A DNA stretch of 64,000 bases from Paenibacillus arenilitoris (lineage in GTDB: Bacteria; Bacillota; Bacilli; Paenibacillales; Paenibacillaceae), in the NCBI RefSeq assembly GCF_014705655.1, contig NZ_JACXIY010000003.1, forward strand, positions 124,001 through 188,000, read 5' to 3'. Positions within the stretch are counted from its first letter, which is position 1. Each line of letters begins with the position of its first letter. The translations under genes were made by a program, and so were the position numbers. The notes beneath the pieces are model-generated. The model was not told the origin of the DNA, did no database searches, and worked only from the letters and a program-made list of their open reading frames with translations. Below are positions 56,515-64,000 of the stretch, piece after piece.

Positions 56515-56639
56515 AATGAATTTATGTCGATGAAGCTTGGCGCGGTAATTGGATTCAGGGTTGTTTTTTAGGAAAGAAGTTTGCTGCGCAATGACATGTC
56601 CGCTTCATTGGGACGGACATTGACGCGCACGGTCACGAG

Positions 56640-56750
56640 GCTGCCTATTACGGACAATGCGACACACGGTCATGCAGCTGCCTTTTAGCGGACAAACGGC
56701 ACACGATCATGCGCCTGCCTTTTAGCGGACAAAACGGCAATGAACAAGTC
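56640..56750. repeat. Three diverged copies of a 37-bp tandem unit
   Basis: The gap 56515-57125 has no gene. GCTGCC-type unit starts fall at 56640, 56677 and 56714, exactly 37 bp apart. Each is followed by TTTTAGCGGACAA (first copy ATTACGGACAA) and then CACGRTCATGC. A single TTGCTGCGCAATGACATGTCCG stretch upstream may be a further relic. Confidence 0.72.
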
Positions 56751-56808
56751 GGCGAATTTTGAATGGATTCTATCCAATCAAATGGCTCATTTTCATCTTG
56801 TGATCGAG

Positions 56809-56948
56809 TTTGACTGTAGTAAATCCAATTAAATTACTCAATAAGAGCCCGTTGCATAGGGCTGCAGCTCATTTGATTTGGAAAAACTCCACTCAAACGT
56901 GAAGCTGACCGAATGGAGCATCGATTTGACTGTATATAATACAATCAA
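56809..56948. repeat. Direct repeat TTTGACTGTA-N-AAT-CAAT-AA, two copies
   Basis: Copies at 56809-56833 and 56925-56948, 116 bp apart, share TTTGACTGTA and then AAT, CAAT and AA at the same offsets. A further pair, ATCTGCAACCT, occurs at 56991 and 57011. The base composition (AT-rich) is unlike the surrounding coding DNA. Confidence 0.6.
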
Positions 56949-57125
56949 GCCATGCCACATCTTGCCAAGCCCAAGCACTCCATCCGTATGATCTGCAACC
57001 TATTCAACCTATCTGCAACCTGTCTTTGCAGGCCTCTGCGTGCCTTCCGCTAAATTCGCGGCGACGACCAAGAGGCCGGCTTGGATAGATTACATATAAA
57101 CTATAAAAGCATGGGAGAGAGACTA

Positions 57126-58100
57126 ATGACTGTAAAACCGTACCCGCTTCAATTCAAACCGGAAATGAAGGAACGCATTTGGGGAGGACGCGCGCTCGAA
57201 GGCTTCGGCCTGGAGCTGCCGGAGGGCTCGATCGGGGAAGGCTGGATGATCGGCGACCACCCGAACGGAACGACGAAGGTCATGAACGGCGAGCTTGCGG
57301 GCAAAGGGCTCGACGAGATCCGCGAAGGCTACGGCCGCGAGTGGTTCGGCACGAAGGGCTTCTCCGAGATAAACGGACGCTTCCCGCTCCTGATCAAGCT
57401 GCTCGACTGCAATGACGACTTGTCCGTTCAGGTGCATCCGACCGATGCCTATGAAGGACTTCCCGCGGGCGAGCTCGGCAAAACGGAAATGTGGTACATC
57501 CTCGACGCGAAGCCGGGCGCCAAAATCATCTACGGCTTGAAGGACGGCGTCGACCGCGCGGCAATGGAAGCGGCGATCGCCGAAGGCCGCATCATGGATA
57601 CGCTGCAGGAAGTGCCGGTCGAAGCCGGCGACGCTTTCTATATTCCGGCGGGAACCGTCCACGCGCTGTGCTCGGGCGTCGTCGTCGCCGAAATCCAGCA
57701 AAACTCCGATACCACCTACCGCCTGTACGATTACGACCGTCCGGGTCTCGACGGCAAGCTGCGCGAGCTTCACGTGGAGGACTCGCTGAACGTCATCGCG
57801 TACGAAGGCGCGGGCGCGCAGCGCATGAAGACCGACGGTGCGGTTGCCGGACAATGGCTGAACATCGCCACCTCCCCTTATTTCGTCGTGGAGAAGGGAA
57901 TCGTAGCCGCTCCTTGGCAGCTGGCAACCTCGGCGGAAAGCTTCGTTATTCTCGTCGTTGCCGACGGCGAAGGCCGCTTGAAATGGGCGGACGGCGAGCA
58001 GCCGGTCAAAGCCGGCGAATGCTTCCTGCTCCCCGCGACGCTCGGCGATTACGAGCTGTCGGGCGGCATGACCGTGCTTCGCAGCGTCGTTCCGGCCTAA
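57126..58100 (+). CDS. manA: Mannose-6-phosphate isomerase, class I
   Basis: A 324-residue cupin-type zinc enzyme interconverting mannose 6-phosphate and fructose 6-phosphate. Zinc ligands lie in SVQVHPTDAYEG (Gln, His), GKTEMWYILDAKPGAKIIYG (Glu) and FYIPAGTVHALCSGVVVAEI (His). IQQNSDTTYRLYDYDRPGLD is the family signature. The Bacillus-type proteins of about 315 residues match in length. The ATG at 57126 follows GGGAGAGAG; an upstream frame to 57081 is unsupported. No sugar-uptake gene adjoins. Confidence 0.96.
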   Translation: MTVKPYPLQFKPEMKERIWGGRALEGFGLELPEGSIGEGWMIGDHPNGTTKVMNGELAGKGLDEIREGYGREWFGTKGFSEINGRFPLLIKLLDCNDDLSVQVHPTDAYEGLPAGELGKTEMWYILDAKPGAKIIYGLKDGVDRAAMEAAIAEGRIMDTLQEVPVEAGDAFYIPAGTVHALCSGVVVAEIQQNSDTTYRLYDYDRPGLDGKLRELHVEDSLNVIAYEGAGAQRMKTDGAVAGQWLNIATSPYFVVEKGIVAAPWQLATSAESFVILVVADGEGRLKWADGEQPVKAGECFLLPATLGDYELSGGMTVLRSVVPA

Positions 58101-58127
58101 TCGAAGGGCGGCAACGGCATACGCAAG

Positions 58128-58177
58128 AGGGGTGTCCCTTAAAGGTCGGTCGACCTTGGGACACCCCTTTTCTTTTT
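58128..58177 (+). terminator. Strong intrinsic terminator of manA
   Basis: AGGGGTGTCCC (58128-58138) and GGGACACCCCT (58158-58168) form a perfect 11-bp stem followed by TTTTCTTTTTT. A smaller stem (AAGGTCGGTCGACCTT) fills the loop. It also stops the converging small gene. Confidence 0.92.
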
Positions 58178-58392
58178 TATTTCGACGCGAACGGATTATG
58201 ATGGCTGGCCGTCGAGCTCGAGCCGCCGGTCTTGTTCAGCTTCAGCTTGTCGTCGATCAGCTCGTCTGCGTCCGAACCCAGCAAATATTGCCCCTGCTCA
58301 TGAAGCCGCTTGCGCACTTCGTCCGTGTCGACCTGGCGAGTCGTAACGCCTCTGGCCGCGGCGAGCGAGGCGGCCGTGCCCGCCCGCGGCAA
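58177..58392 (-). CDS. Small hypothetical protein, TTG start
   Basis: A 71-residue frame: GVTTRQVDTDEVRKRLHEQG, QYLLGSDADELIDDKLKLNK, then a Ser/Thr-rich end SSSTASHHNPFASK. The composition is protein-like and the frame is bounded by terminators on both sides (58128-58177, 58508-58563). The only start is a TTG at 58392 without a good ribosome site, so the N-terminus is uncertain or the gene is decayed. I do not recognise a family. Confidence 0.5.
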   Translation of the reverse strand: MPRAGTAASLAAARGVTTRQVDTDEVRKRLHEQGQYLLGSDADELIDDKLKLNKTGGSSSTASHHNPFASK

Positions 58393-58507
58393 AACAAGAG
58401 CTTCTCGATAAGCGGGATTTCGCGATTATTCGCCCAACACGCCCGTCGCATTCGCGAAACAAGAGCGATCCCGCGCTTATTCCAACGTCTCCCGCAGCTC
58501 CGACTAA

Positions 58508-58563
58508 CAAAAAAACTGTTCTAACGCAGCGGCATCCGGCTTGCCACGCGTGAGAACAGTTTT
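58508..58563 (-). terminator. Intrinsic terminator of the B12-binding radical SAM gene
   Basis: AAAACTGTTCT (58512-58522) and AGAACAGTTTT (58553-58563) form a perfect 11-bp stem followed by TTTTTTT on the minus strand. Confidence 0.85.
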
Positions 58564-58585
58564 CTATTGCCGTATTCCCGGCTCT

Positions 58586-60415
58586 CTACAATGAAAAAGC
58601 TTCGCTTTCCGCTTCGGCGGACAGCATGAACGGTCGCGGCTTCGGCTTGCCGCCGGTTGCTTCGACGGCATACAACACCGCCAGCAGCGTGTGCCGCTCC
58701 TTCCTCACGGCGCCGGTCGACAGATACGCGGCCAAATCGAACGGAAGCTTCTCGAGCACGGCATGCTTCTGCAGCTCCCGCTCGCCGAGACCAAGCGCGG
58801 CGAACTCCTCGGACACCTCGCCCGGGCGCTCGGCCAACCGCCGCATATGACCGCTCCACTCCGCCTTATCCATCGTGAAGTCCCACCACGTCTTGCGCGG
58901 CTTGTAATTGTGATTCAGGAAATAATCGTATTTCATGAGCCCGAACGCGACTTCCTTGTCGAGTCGGGCAGCCGTCCCGCCATCCGTTTCGGTCCGCTCG
59001 TCCGACAACTCGACGAGGAACATCCACAGCCGAGAGAACAGATCCTCCAGCTGATGGCCGATCTTCTGCCATCCCTTGCGCTCCCAGAAATCGCCGAATA
59101 ATTGGAAGAAGTCGAACGGCGACGGAAAGACGCGGTCCACGAGGTAAAGCAGCGTATGATCCATCCGGTGAGCGTTCCAATATTTCTCCAGCACGTCCTC
59201 CACCCGCTTGATGCGGACGATGTCGGCGAACGGCATCAGGTCGTTCCCGAGCATTTCGTACGGCGACCGGTCCATGTAGATGTATCCCCATTTGGCGGCG
59301 TCGCGGCGCAGGCCGGTACCGCGCAGCATCTTAAGAAAGCCGAGCTGCAGCTCCTCGGGGCGAAGCGCGAACACGTCGTTGAACGTGCCGCGGAACGTTT
59401 CGTAATTTTCGAGCGGCAGGCCGGCGATCAAATCGAGATGCTGATCGATCTTGCCGGATTCCTTCACCTTCGTCACGGTGCGGACCAGCTTCGACCAGTT
59501 CTGCCTGCGCTGAACCGCCTCGTTCGTCGGATCGTTCGTCGACTGCACCCCGATCTCGAACCGGAAGATGCCCGGCGGCGCATGCTCCGCCAAGTAATCC
59601 AGCACCTCGGGACGCATGATGTCGGCCGTAATTTCGAACTGGAAGACGCAGCCCCGATGATTTTCGATCAAAAACCGGAAAATTTCAAGCGCGTAGTCGC
59701 GCTTAATATTGAACGTGCGGTCGACGAATTTGATCAGTTTGGCTCCCGAATCGATCAAATACAAAATATCCGCCTTCGTCCGCTCCATATCGAAATACCG
59801 AACGCCGACCTCGATGCTGGACAGGCAGAACTGGCAGCTGAACGGGCATCCGCGGCTCGTCTCGAAATATACGACGCGGCTCGCCAAATGCGGCAGATCT
59901 TCCTTGAACCGATGCGGCGAAGGCAGCTCGTTCAAATTCAGCTTCGGCCGGGGCGGCGTGATGACGACCTCCGGGAGCTCCTCGCGGAGCTTCCGGTACG
60001 CGATCCCGAACACCATATGATACTTGCCGTCTCCTTCGATTTCCGTGAGCAGGTGATGGAACGTCTCCTCCCCTTCGCCCACGACGATGAAATCGACCTC
60101 CTGCACGCGGTCCATCCAGTAGTCCGTATCGTAGCTGACTTCTGGGCCGCCGAGCACGATCTTCACTTCGGGCATGATTTTGCGAAGCATGTTAATGACA
60201 GTAATCGTCTCTTCGATGTTCCATATATAGCAGGAGAAGCCCACGACGTCCGGCCGGCGCGAGAAAATATCCGATACGATGTTCATTGCCGGATCCTTGA
60301 TCGTATATTCCGCGATATCGATATCGAACCGCTCGCCGCTGTAGGCCTTCAGGCACCGAAGGGCGAGCGAGGTGTGAATGAACTTCGCGTTTAACGTGGA
60401 TAGCACCACTTTCAT
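58586..60415 (-). CDS. B12-binding radical SAM protein, DUF4080 type
   Basis: A 609-residue enzyme. Residues 1-130 form a cobalamin-binding Rossmann domain (KVVLSTLNAKFIHTSLALRC, VVGFSCYIWNIEETI, VLGGPEVSYD). A radical SAM domain follows, with the cluster motif SRGCPFSCQFCLSS, then a long C-terminal DUF4080 part. Relatives include methylthiotransferase-like and methyltransferase enzymes, but this subfamily has no assigned reaction. The ATG at 60415 begins MKVVLSTLNAKF, the family N-terminus. It is a single gene. Confidence 0.92.
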   Translation of the reverse strand: MKVVLSTLNAKFIHTSLALRCLKAYSGERFDIDIAEYTIKDPAMNIVSDIFSRRPDVVGFSCYIWNIEETITVINMLRKIMPEVKIVLGGPEVSYDTDYWMDRVQEVDFIVVGEGEETFHHLLTEIEGDGKYHMVFGIAYRKLREELPEVVITPPRPKLNLNELPSPHRFKEDLPHLASRVVYFETSRGCPFSCQFCLSSIEVGVRYFDMERTKADILYLIDSGAKLIKFVDRTFNIKRDYALEIFRFLIENHRGCVFQFEITADIMRPEVLDYLAEHAPPGIFRFEIGVQSTNDPTNEAVQRRQNWSKLVRTVTKVKESGKIDQHLDLIAGLPLENYETFRGTFNDVFALRPEELQLGFLKMLRGTGLRRDAAKWGYIYMDRSPYEMLGNDLMPFADIVRIKRVEDVLEKYWNAHRMDHTLLYLVDRVFPSPFDFFQLFGDFWERKGWQKIGHQLEDLFSRLWMFLVELSDERTETDGGTAARLDKEVAFGLMKYDYFLNHNYKPRKTWWDFTMDKAEWSGHMRRLAERPGEVSEEFAALGLGERELQKHAVLEKLPFDLAAYLSTGAVRKERHTLLAVLYAVEATGGKPKPRPFMLSAEAESEAFSL

Positions 60416-60473
60416 CTTATAACCTCACTGTTCTGACGCAAGATGCCTTCTATTGTACCGAAAATCGGCGCAA

Positions 60474-60522
60474 AAAAGAAGAGGCGCCCCCTTCCGCGGC
60501 AAAGCGGAAGCGGATGCCTCTT
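60474..60522 (-). terminator. Intrinsic terminator of the protease gene
   Basis: On the minus strand AAGAGGCATCCGCTTCCGC pairs with GCGGAAGGGGGCGCCTCTT (a few mismatches) and is followed by CTTTTTTG. Confidence 0.85.
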
Positions 60523-60529
60523 GCTTAAG

Positions 60530-62083
60530 CTAGTCTCTTACTTCGATATGAAGCTGATCCTTCAGCTGCATGTCGATGACCGGATAGCGGACGCGCCACT
60601 TGCCCCCGCCGAGCGAGGTTACCTGGCCGGGCTCGAAGCCGCGCGGCTCGAAGCCGAAGTCCCGCTCGTACGAAACGACGACTTGAATTTTGTCGTCCGG
60701 CAGCATGTCATGCAGATCGTACCCCATGTTGATCGCCCACATGCGCAGCTCCTGCGCGGTCGCAGGACCGTAATACATGTAGAACAGCGGGTCGATGTCC
60801 GCCGTCAGGACGAGCCAGCCCGCCGCGTCGCGCTTCGCTTCCCACTTCGTGAACGCCGCCACCCCTTCGGTCGTCGAAAGCGAGGCGAATTGGTCGGCCA
60901 TCACCTTCTGTATATCGGCCAACGGGGCTCCAGCGAGAGTAGATGGCAGCTTGGACGGCAGAAACTTCGCGTTCTCCACCATCTCCTCCGTCATTTCGTC
61001 GACGAGGACCGCCGCGTGGAATACCGATACGGCGAAATTCAAATCCGCGTTCGAGCCGGAATAGCCGAGCGTCGTAATGCCGATCAGCTCGCCGTGCTCG
61101 TTAAACAGGGCGCCGCCGGAGCTTCCGTGATCGATCGGCGCGCTCGTCTGGACGTAGCGGACGCCGCCTTCGAACGTAATATTGCTGATCAGGCCGTCGG
61201 ATATCGTATTCTGCAAGCCTAGCGGGCTTCCGATCGCGACGACCTTGTCTCCTTTGCGGGAATCGAGCGCGTATGTAACCTCGACGGCAGGCAGATCGAG
61301 CGGCTCCTCCGTCTTGATGATAGCAAGGTCGGACTCGGCGTCGTAAGCGACGACGCCCGACACGGGCGCTTCGTCGCCGTACAGCGTCTGCACGGTAGCC
61401 GAAGCTGCGTCCGCGATGACATGATGGTTGGTCAAAATCAGGTTGTCCCCGATGACGACGCCGCTGCCCTGGGCACGGTTCGTCATGATGAGAACGACGC
61501 TTTCGTCATAGGTATCGACGATTTCCCCCGATGTCAGCACCGGCTTGTTCTGCTGCTCGTTCAGCCAATCCTCGTATTCTTCTTCGGCGGCCGCATCCCG
61601 GGTCGTGATCGTGATCGCCCCCGTGTTGCTATCCAAGCCGAGCGACGCCTGTAGCGCGCCAGCCACGAACCGCACGGGCACGAACGTAATGCCCTTCTTC
61701 ACGACCGGCGCGGCCTCCAGCTTGACCGGCTTGCCGCTGACGATGCCGTCCTTCTTGCCGACCGTGACCGAGATTGTAATATTGCCCTTGCGGCCGATAA
61801 TCGTCTGCGTCTTGCTCTCCCAGGTGAAGGACGCGCCCAGCGCTTTGAAAATATCGCGCGCAGGCACGAACGTCACGCCTTTCTCCACGTAGGCCGGCGC
61901 CGCCAGCGTCAGCTTCGCGCCGTCGACGATGACCTGCGGCTGCTGCGATGCCGCCGCGGCCGCGGCCTTCGCCTGGCCGGCAGCGGCCGAGACCGAATCG
62001 CCGCCCGGCGCGGGCAGCGGTGCCAGCAGCAGTCCCGCTACGAGCAGCGGACTGAGCAGCGACTGAATGAGTTTCGTTTTCAC
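60530..62083 (-). CDS. Secreted trypsin-like (HtrA-type) serine protease with copper-amine-oxidase-like N-terminal domains
   Basis: A 517-residue exported protein. The signal peptide (KTKLIQSLLSPLLVAGLLLA) is followed by two Cu_amine_oxidN1-like repeats (FVPARDIFKALGASFTWESK and FVPVRFVAGALQASLGLDSN) that usually bind cell-wall or extracellular partners. A trypsin domain follows, with His in ILTNHHVIADA, Asp in AESDLAIIKTEE and Ser in APIDHGSSGGALFNEHGE. About 170 further residues show no PDZ domain I recognise. The GTG at 62083 is the likely start: GGGGG lies ten bases upstream and the signal peptide then fits; ATGs at 62119 and 62110 are possible. A role in envelope protein quality control is inferred. 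Confidence 0.9.
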   Translation of the reverse strand: MKTKLIQSLLSPLLVAGLLLAPLPAPGGDSVSAAAGQAKAAAAAASQQPQVIVDGAKLTLAAPAYVEKGVTFVPARDIFKALGASFTWESKTQTIIGRKGNITISVTVGKKDGIVSGKPVKLEAAPVVKKGITFVPVRFVAGALQASLGLDSNTGAITITTRDAAAEEEYEDWLNEQQNKPVLTSGEIVDTYDESVVLIMTNRAQGSGVVIGDNLILTNHHVIADAASATVQTLYGDEAPVSGVVAYDAESDLAIIKTEEPLDLPAVEVTYALDSRKGDKVVAIGSPLGLQNTISDGLISNITFEGGVRYVQTSAPIDHGSSGGALFNEHGELIGITTLGYSGSNADLNFAVSVFHAAVLVDEMTEEMVENAKFLPSKLPSTLAGAPLADIQKVMADQFASLSTTEGVAAFTKWEAKRDAAGWLVLTADIDPLFYMYYGPATAQELRMWAINMGYDLHDMLPDDKIQVVVSYERDFGFEPRGFEPGQVTSLGGGKWRVRYPVIDMQLKDQLHIEVRD

Positions 62084-62271
62084 GCTAATGTTTCCCCCAA
62101 ATTCTCCCATTTTCCCCATAAGGAATCTATCAGGAATATCGTACCATTCCGGGCGCCGCTTTGTCTATGAAAACAGGTTTCATAGAGCGCCGGATCGATC
62201 CGCGAGAAAGATTAGAACTGCAGCCTCGAGCATGGTATAGTAGGAGCATTGAAGCAAGGAGGATTAACCGC

Positions 62272-63207
62272 ATGCCTAAAGGAAAAAAACGCCCGGCTCG
62301 CCGCGAGCCGGCGGTCAAAAACGATAAAAGTAAGTCCTATCCCGTAACGGAGGCGGCCGAGCTGCTGCCGTTTCTGATCCGAAACGTCGCCGGCGCGGGA
62401 CGCAACGCCGTCAAATCGATGCTCGCCCGCGGACAGGTGGCGGTGGACGGCAAAGGAACGATCGCGTATAACCTGCAGCTAAGACCCGGTCAGACGGTGA
62501 CGGTCAGCAAGGAAGGCCCGAAGGAGAAGCTTCCGTTCCAAGGCTTGTCCATTCTGTTCGAGGACGAGCATCTGCTCGTCGTGCGGAAGGATGCCGGCCT
62601 GCTGTCCATAGCCTCGGCCGCCGGCAAGGACGACGAGCTGACGGCATACCGCCAACTGATGGCCCACGTCAAGCTGGACAATCCGAACAACCGGGTCTTT
62701 ATCGTGCACCGTCTTGACCGCGACACGTCGGGCGTCATGCTGTTCGCGAAGAGCGAAGCCGTGCAGCAGCTGCTGCAGAACAACTGGCGGGAAAGCATGC
62801 GGGAAAGAAGCTACGTGGCCCTCGTCGAAGGAACGGTCAAAAAAGAGCAGGGAACGATCGCGTCCTGGCTGAAGGAAAGCAAGACGCTCAAAATGTACTC
62901 GAGCCCCTACCCGAACGACGGCCAGCACGCCGTTACGCATTACAAGGTGCTACGCGCAAGCAAGAGCTTCTCGCTGCTTGAGGTCCGGCTCGAGACGGGG
63001 CGCAAAAACCAGATCCGCGTCCATATGGAGGATATCGGCCATCCGATCGTCGGCGACAAGAAGTACGGCGCCCGCACGAGATCCATCGGCCGGCTCGGCC
63101 TGCACGCCCGCGTGCTGGCGTTCGAGCACCCGATTACGGGCGAGCCGATGCGCTTCGAGACGGACGTTCCGAAGCCCTTCCTGCGTCCGTTCCAAGCGGA
63201 GGAATAA
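62272..63207 (+). CDS. RluA family pseudouridine synthase
   Basis: A 311-residue RNA-modifying enzyme. A basic N-terminus leads into an S4-like RNA-binding domain (FLIRNVAGAGRNAVKSMLAR, GQVAVDG). The catalytic domain has the Asp in IVHRLDRDTSGVMLFAKS, and GRKNQIRVHMEDIGHPIVGD is typical of RluA/RluD. The target uridine is not predictable. AAGGAGG lies nine bases before the ATG at 62272; a TATAGT -10 is at 62235-62240 with a weak TTAGAA -35. It is divergent from the protease and 47 bp before a DUF1904 gene. Confidence 0.93.
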   Translation: MPKGKKRPARREPAVKNDKSKSYPVTEAAELLPFLIRNVAGAGRNAVKSMLARGQVAVDGKGTIAYNLQLRPGQTVTVSKEGPKEKLPFQGLSILFEDEHLLVVRKDAGLLSIASAAGKDDELTAYRQLMAHVKLDNPNNRVFIVHRLDRDTSGVMLFAKSEAVQQLLQNNWRESMRERSYVALVEGTVKKEQGTIASWLKESKTLKMYSSPYPNDGQHAVTHYKVLRASKSFSLLEVRLETGRKNQIRVHMEDIGHPIVGDKKYGARTRSIGRLGLHARVLAFEHPITGEPMRFETDVPKPFLRPFQAEE

Positions 63208-63254
63208 GGCCGCGCAAATCGAAATCAAACGAAGCATAGAAGGAGGAATCAGGA

Positions 63255-63584
63255 ATGCCCCATTTATTGTTACGAGGCGTCCCGGCGGAGAAACTGCAGG
63301 CCGTCAGCGGGCCGCTCGCCGAGGAGTTGGCCGTCGTCTGCGGCTGCGGAGCCGATAATTTCACGATGTCGTGCATGCAGGCGGACAACGTATACGGATA
63401 CGAGGGAGACGCGTCGTTCGCGTTCATCGAGGTCGGCTGGTTCGAGCGCGGGCAAGAGGCGCGCGGCCAGTTCGCCGAGACCGTGACGAACTGCGTTCGC
63501 CGGCTCGGCGTACGGGAAGTCGAAATCGTCTTCCACGCATACCGCGAGGACAGCTACTATATAAACGGGAAACCCGCCGGATAG
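63255..63584 (+). CDS. DUF1904 family protein
   Basis: A 109-residue soluble protein resembling DUF1904 members, which have a tautomerase/MIF-like fold (PHLLLRGVPAEKLQAVSGPL, FAFIEVGWFERGQEARGQFA, EIVFHAYREDSYYINGKPAG). Pro at position two would be the catalytic residue in tautomerases; activity is unproven. AAGGAGGAATCAGGA precedes the ATG. Probably cotranscribed with the RluA gene. Confidence 0.87.
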   Translation: MPHLLLRGVPAEKLQAVSGPLAEELAVVCGCGADNFTMSCMQADNVYGYEGDASFAFIEVGWFERGQEARGQFAETVTNCVRRLGVREVEIVFHAYREDSYYINGKPAG

Positions 63585-63593
63585 GCTGCGCGG

Positions 63594-64000
63594 CTAGCCG
63601 CCGTGCCCCCTGCGGGATTCGCCGGCCTGTCGTATCGGATACAAATAAAAGAAAAGAAGCGCGATCAGCAGCGCCGCAATCGGGATGACGCTCAGCATCG
63701 AACGGATGCCCCATACCGCCGCTTCGGTCTGGACCGCATCCTTCACGTAGCCGCTCGCCTCCAAAATAACGCCGAGCACGAGCGCCTGCAGCGATACGCC
63801 CCATCGGACGACGAACCCGTTCATCCCGAAATACATCCCTTCCCGCCGCACGCCCGTTCTTCGTTCATCCTCGTCGATGATTTCCGACAGCAGCATGTCG
63901 AGCAGGACGAGCAAGCCGGCAAGGCCGATGCCGATCCCCGCGGCCGCGATCGCCGCTGCGGCAACCTTCGTCACGACCAGGAAGGGCAGCATGGCGAGCG
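63594..64000 (-). CDS. MFS transporter, GPH (MelB-like) type, C-terminal part
   Basis: The last about 135 codons of a gene that continues beyond the right edge. LLDMLLSEIIDEDERRTGVR, REGMYFGMNGFVVRWGVSLQ and ALVLGVILEASGY match the cytoplasmic loop and helices 10-11 of glycoside-pentoside-hexuronide:cation symporters. The final helix and a polar tail (YPIRQAGESRRGHGG) end at TAG 63594. Substrate is unknown; the N-terminal half lies outside the window. Its stop is nine bases from that of the convergent DUF1904 gene. Confidence 0.85.
   Translation of the reverse strand, partial: LAMLPFLVVTKVAAAAIAAAGIGIGLAGLLVLLDMLLSEIIDEDERRTGVRREGMYFGMNGFVVRWGVSLQALVLGVILEASGYVKDAVQTEAAVWGIRSMLSVIPIAALLIALLFFYLYPIRQAGESRRGHGG

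Noticed and set aside
59102..60394. 430-codon + strand frame opposite the radical SAM gene
   Set aside because: Antisense frame caused by high GC at third positions; no start site and no recognisable domain.

Overview
The window comes from a GC-rich, endospore-forming Firmicute of the Paenibacillaceae (Paenibacillus/Cohnella type). The basis is clear Shine-Dalgarno sites before nearly every gene, a SigI/RsgI pair, two sporulation-style PAS kinases, a T-box controlled ilv-leu operon, an AUU-started infC behind an L20-type leader, the ytqA-ytqB pair, and palindromic intergenic repeats. No rRNA, tRNA, CRISPR array or recognisable insertion sequence was seen.

Layout. 1-4.6 kb: end of a Gfo/Idh/MocA dehydrogenase, a small MITE-like element, a divergent AraC regulator and GH105 hydrolase, and an SgrR-like regulator. 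4.6-12.2 kb: a two-gene operon of a five-helix membrane protein with a SurA/PpiC-like domain followed by a 2001-residue secreted SpvB/VCBS/RHS protein. 12.3-17.3 kb: small metabolic genes (DUF4275, SDR epimerase with its TetR, Nudix, SDR, VOC). 17.4-23.8 kb: sugar-regulation genes (LacI, two dehydrogenases, AraC) and an autoregulated marR-MFS operon. 23.8-30.1 kb: PAS kinase and odhAB of the TCA cycle. 30.4-34.3 kb: an acetyl esterase, rlmA with its leader, and an aminopeptidase. 34.4-38.3 kb: a second kinase and rsgI-sigI. 38.3-48.4 kb: a small Cys protein, a peroxiredoxin with a PerR-like box, leuB, a multicopper oxidase, and ilvB-ilvN-ilvC-leuA behind a T-box. 48.5-54.5 kb: GNAT, Gly-rich protein, infC-rpmI-rplT, glycosyltransferase, PAP2, trmB. 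54.8-64 kb: ytqA-ytqB, a repeat-filled gap, manA, a B12-binding radical SAM protein, an HtrA-like protease, an RluA synthase, a DUF1904 protein and the end of an MFS transporter.

The strongest candidate for something undescribed is the leader of the rlmA-type rRNA methyltransferase (31.54-31.86 kb). A promoter is followed by a 14-codon ORF encoding MVFFIRLRFPALNK, nearly identical in its core to the macrolide-stalling leader peptide of ermD/ermK (MTHSMRLRFPTLNQ). A hairpin over its last codons, an intrinsic terminator and a stem hiding the rlmA ribosome binding site follow. This looks like antibiotic-inducible attenuation placed in front of an RlmA-family enzyme instead of an Erm enzyme. Other notable points are a self-driven SigI promoter with an Asp/Lys/Asn-rich RsgI tail, the RHS-plus-membrane-foldase cassette, and several operator-like repeats.
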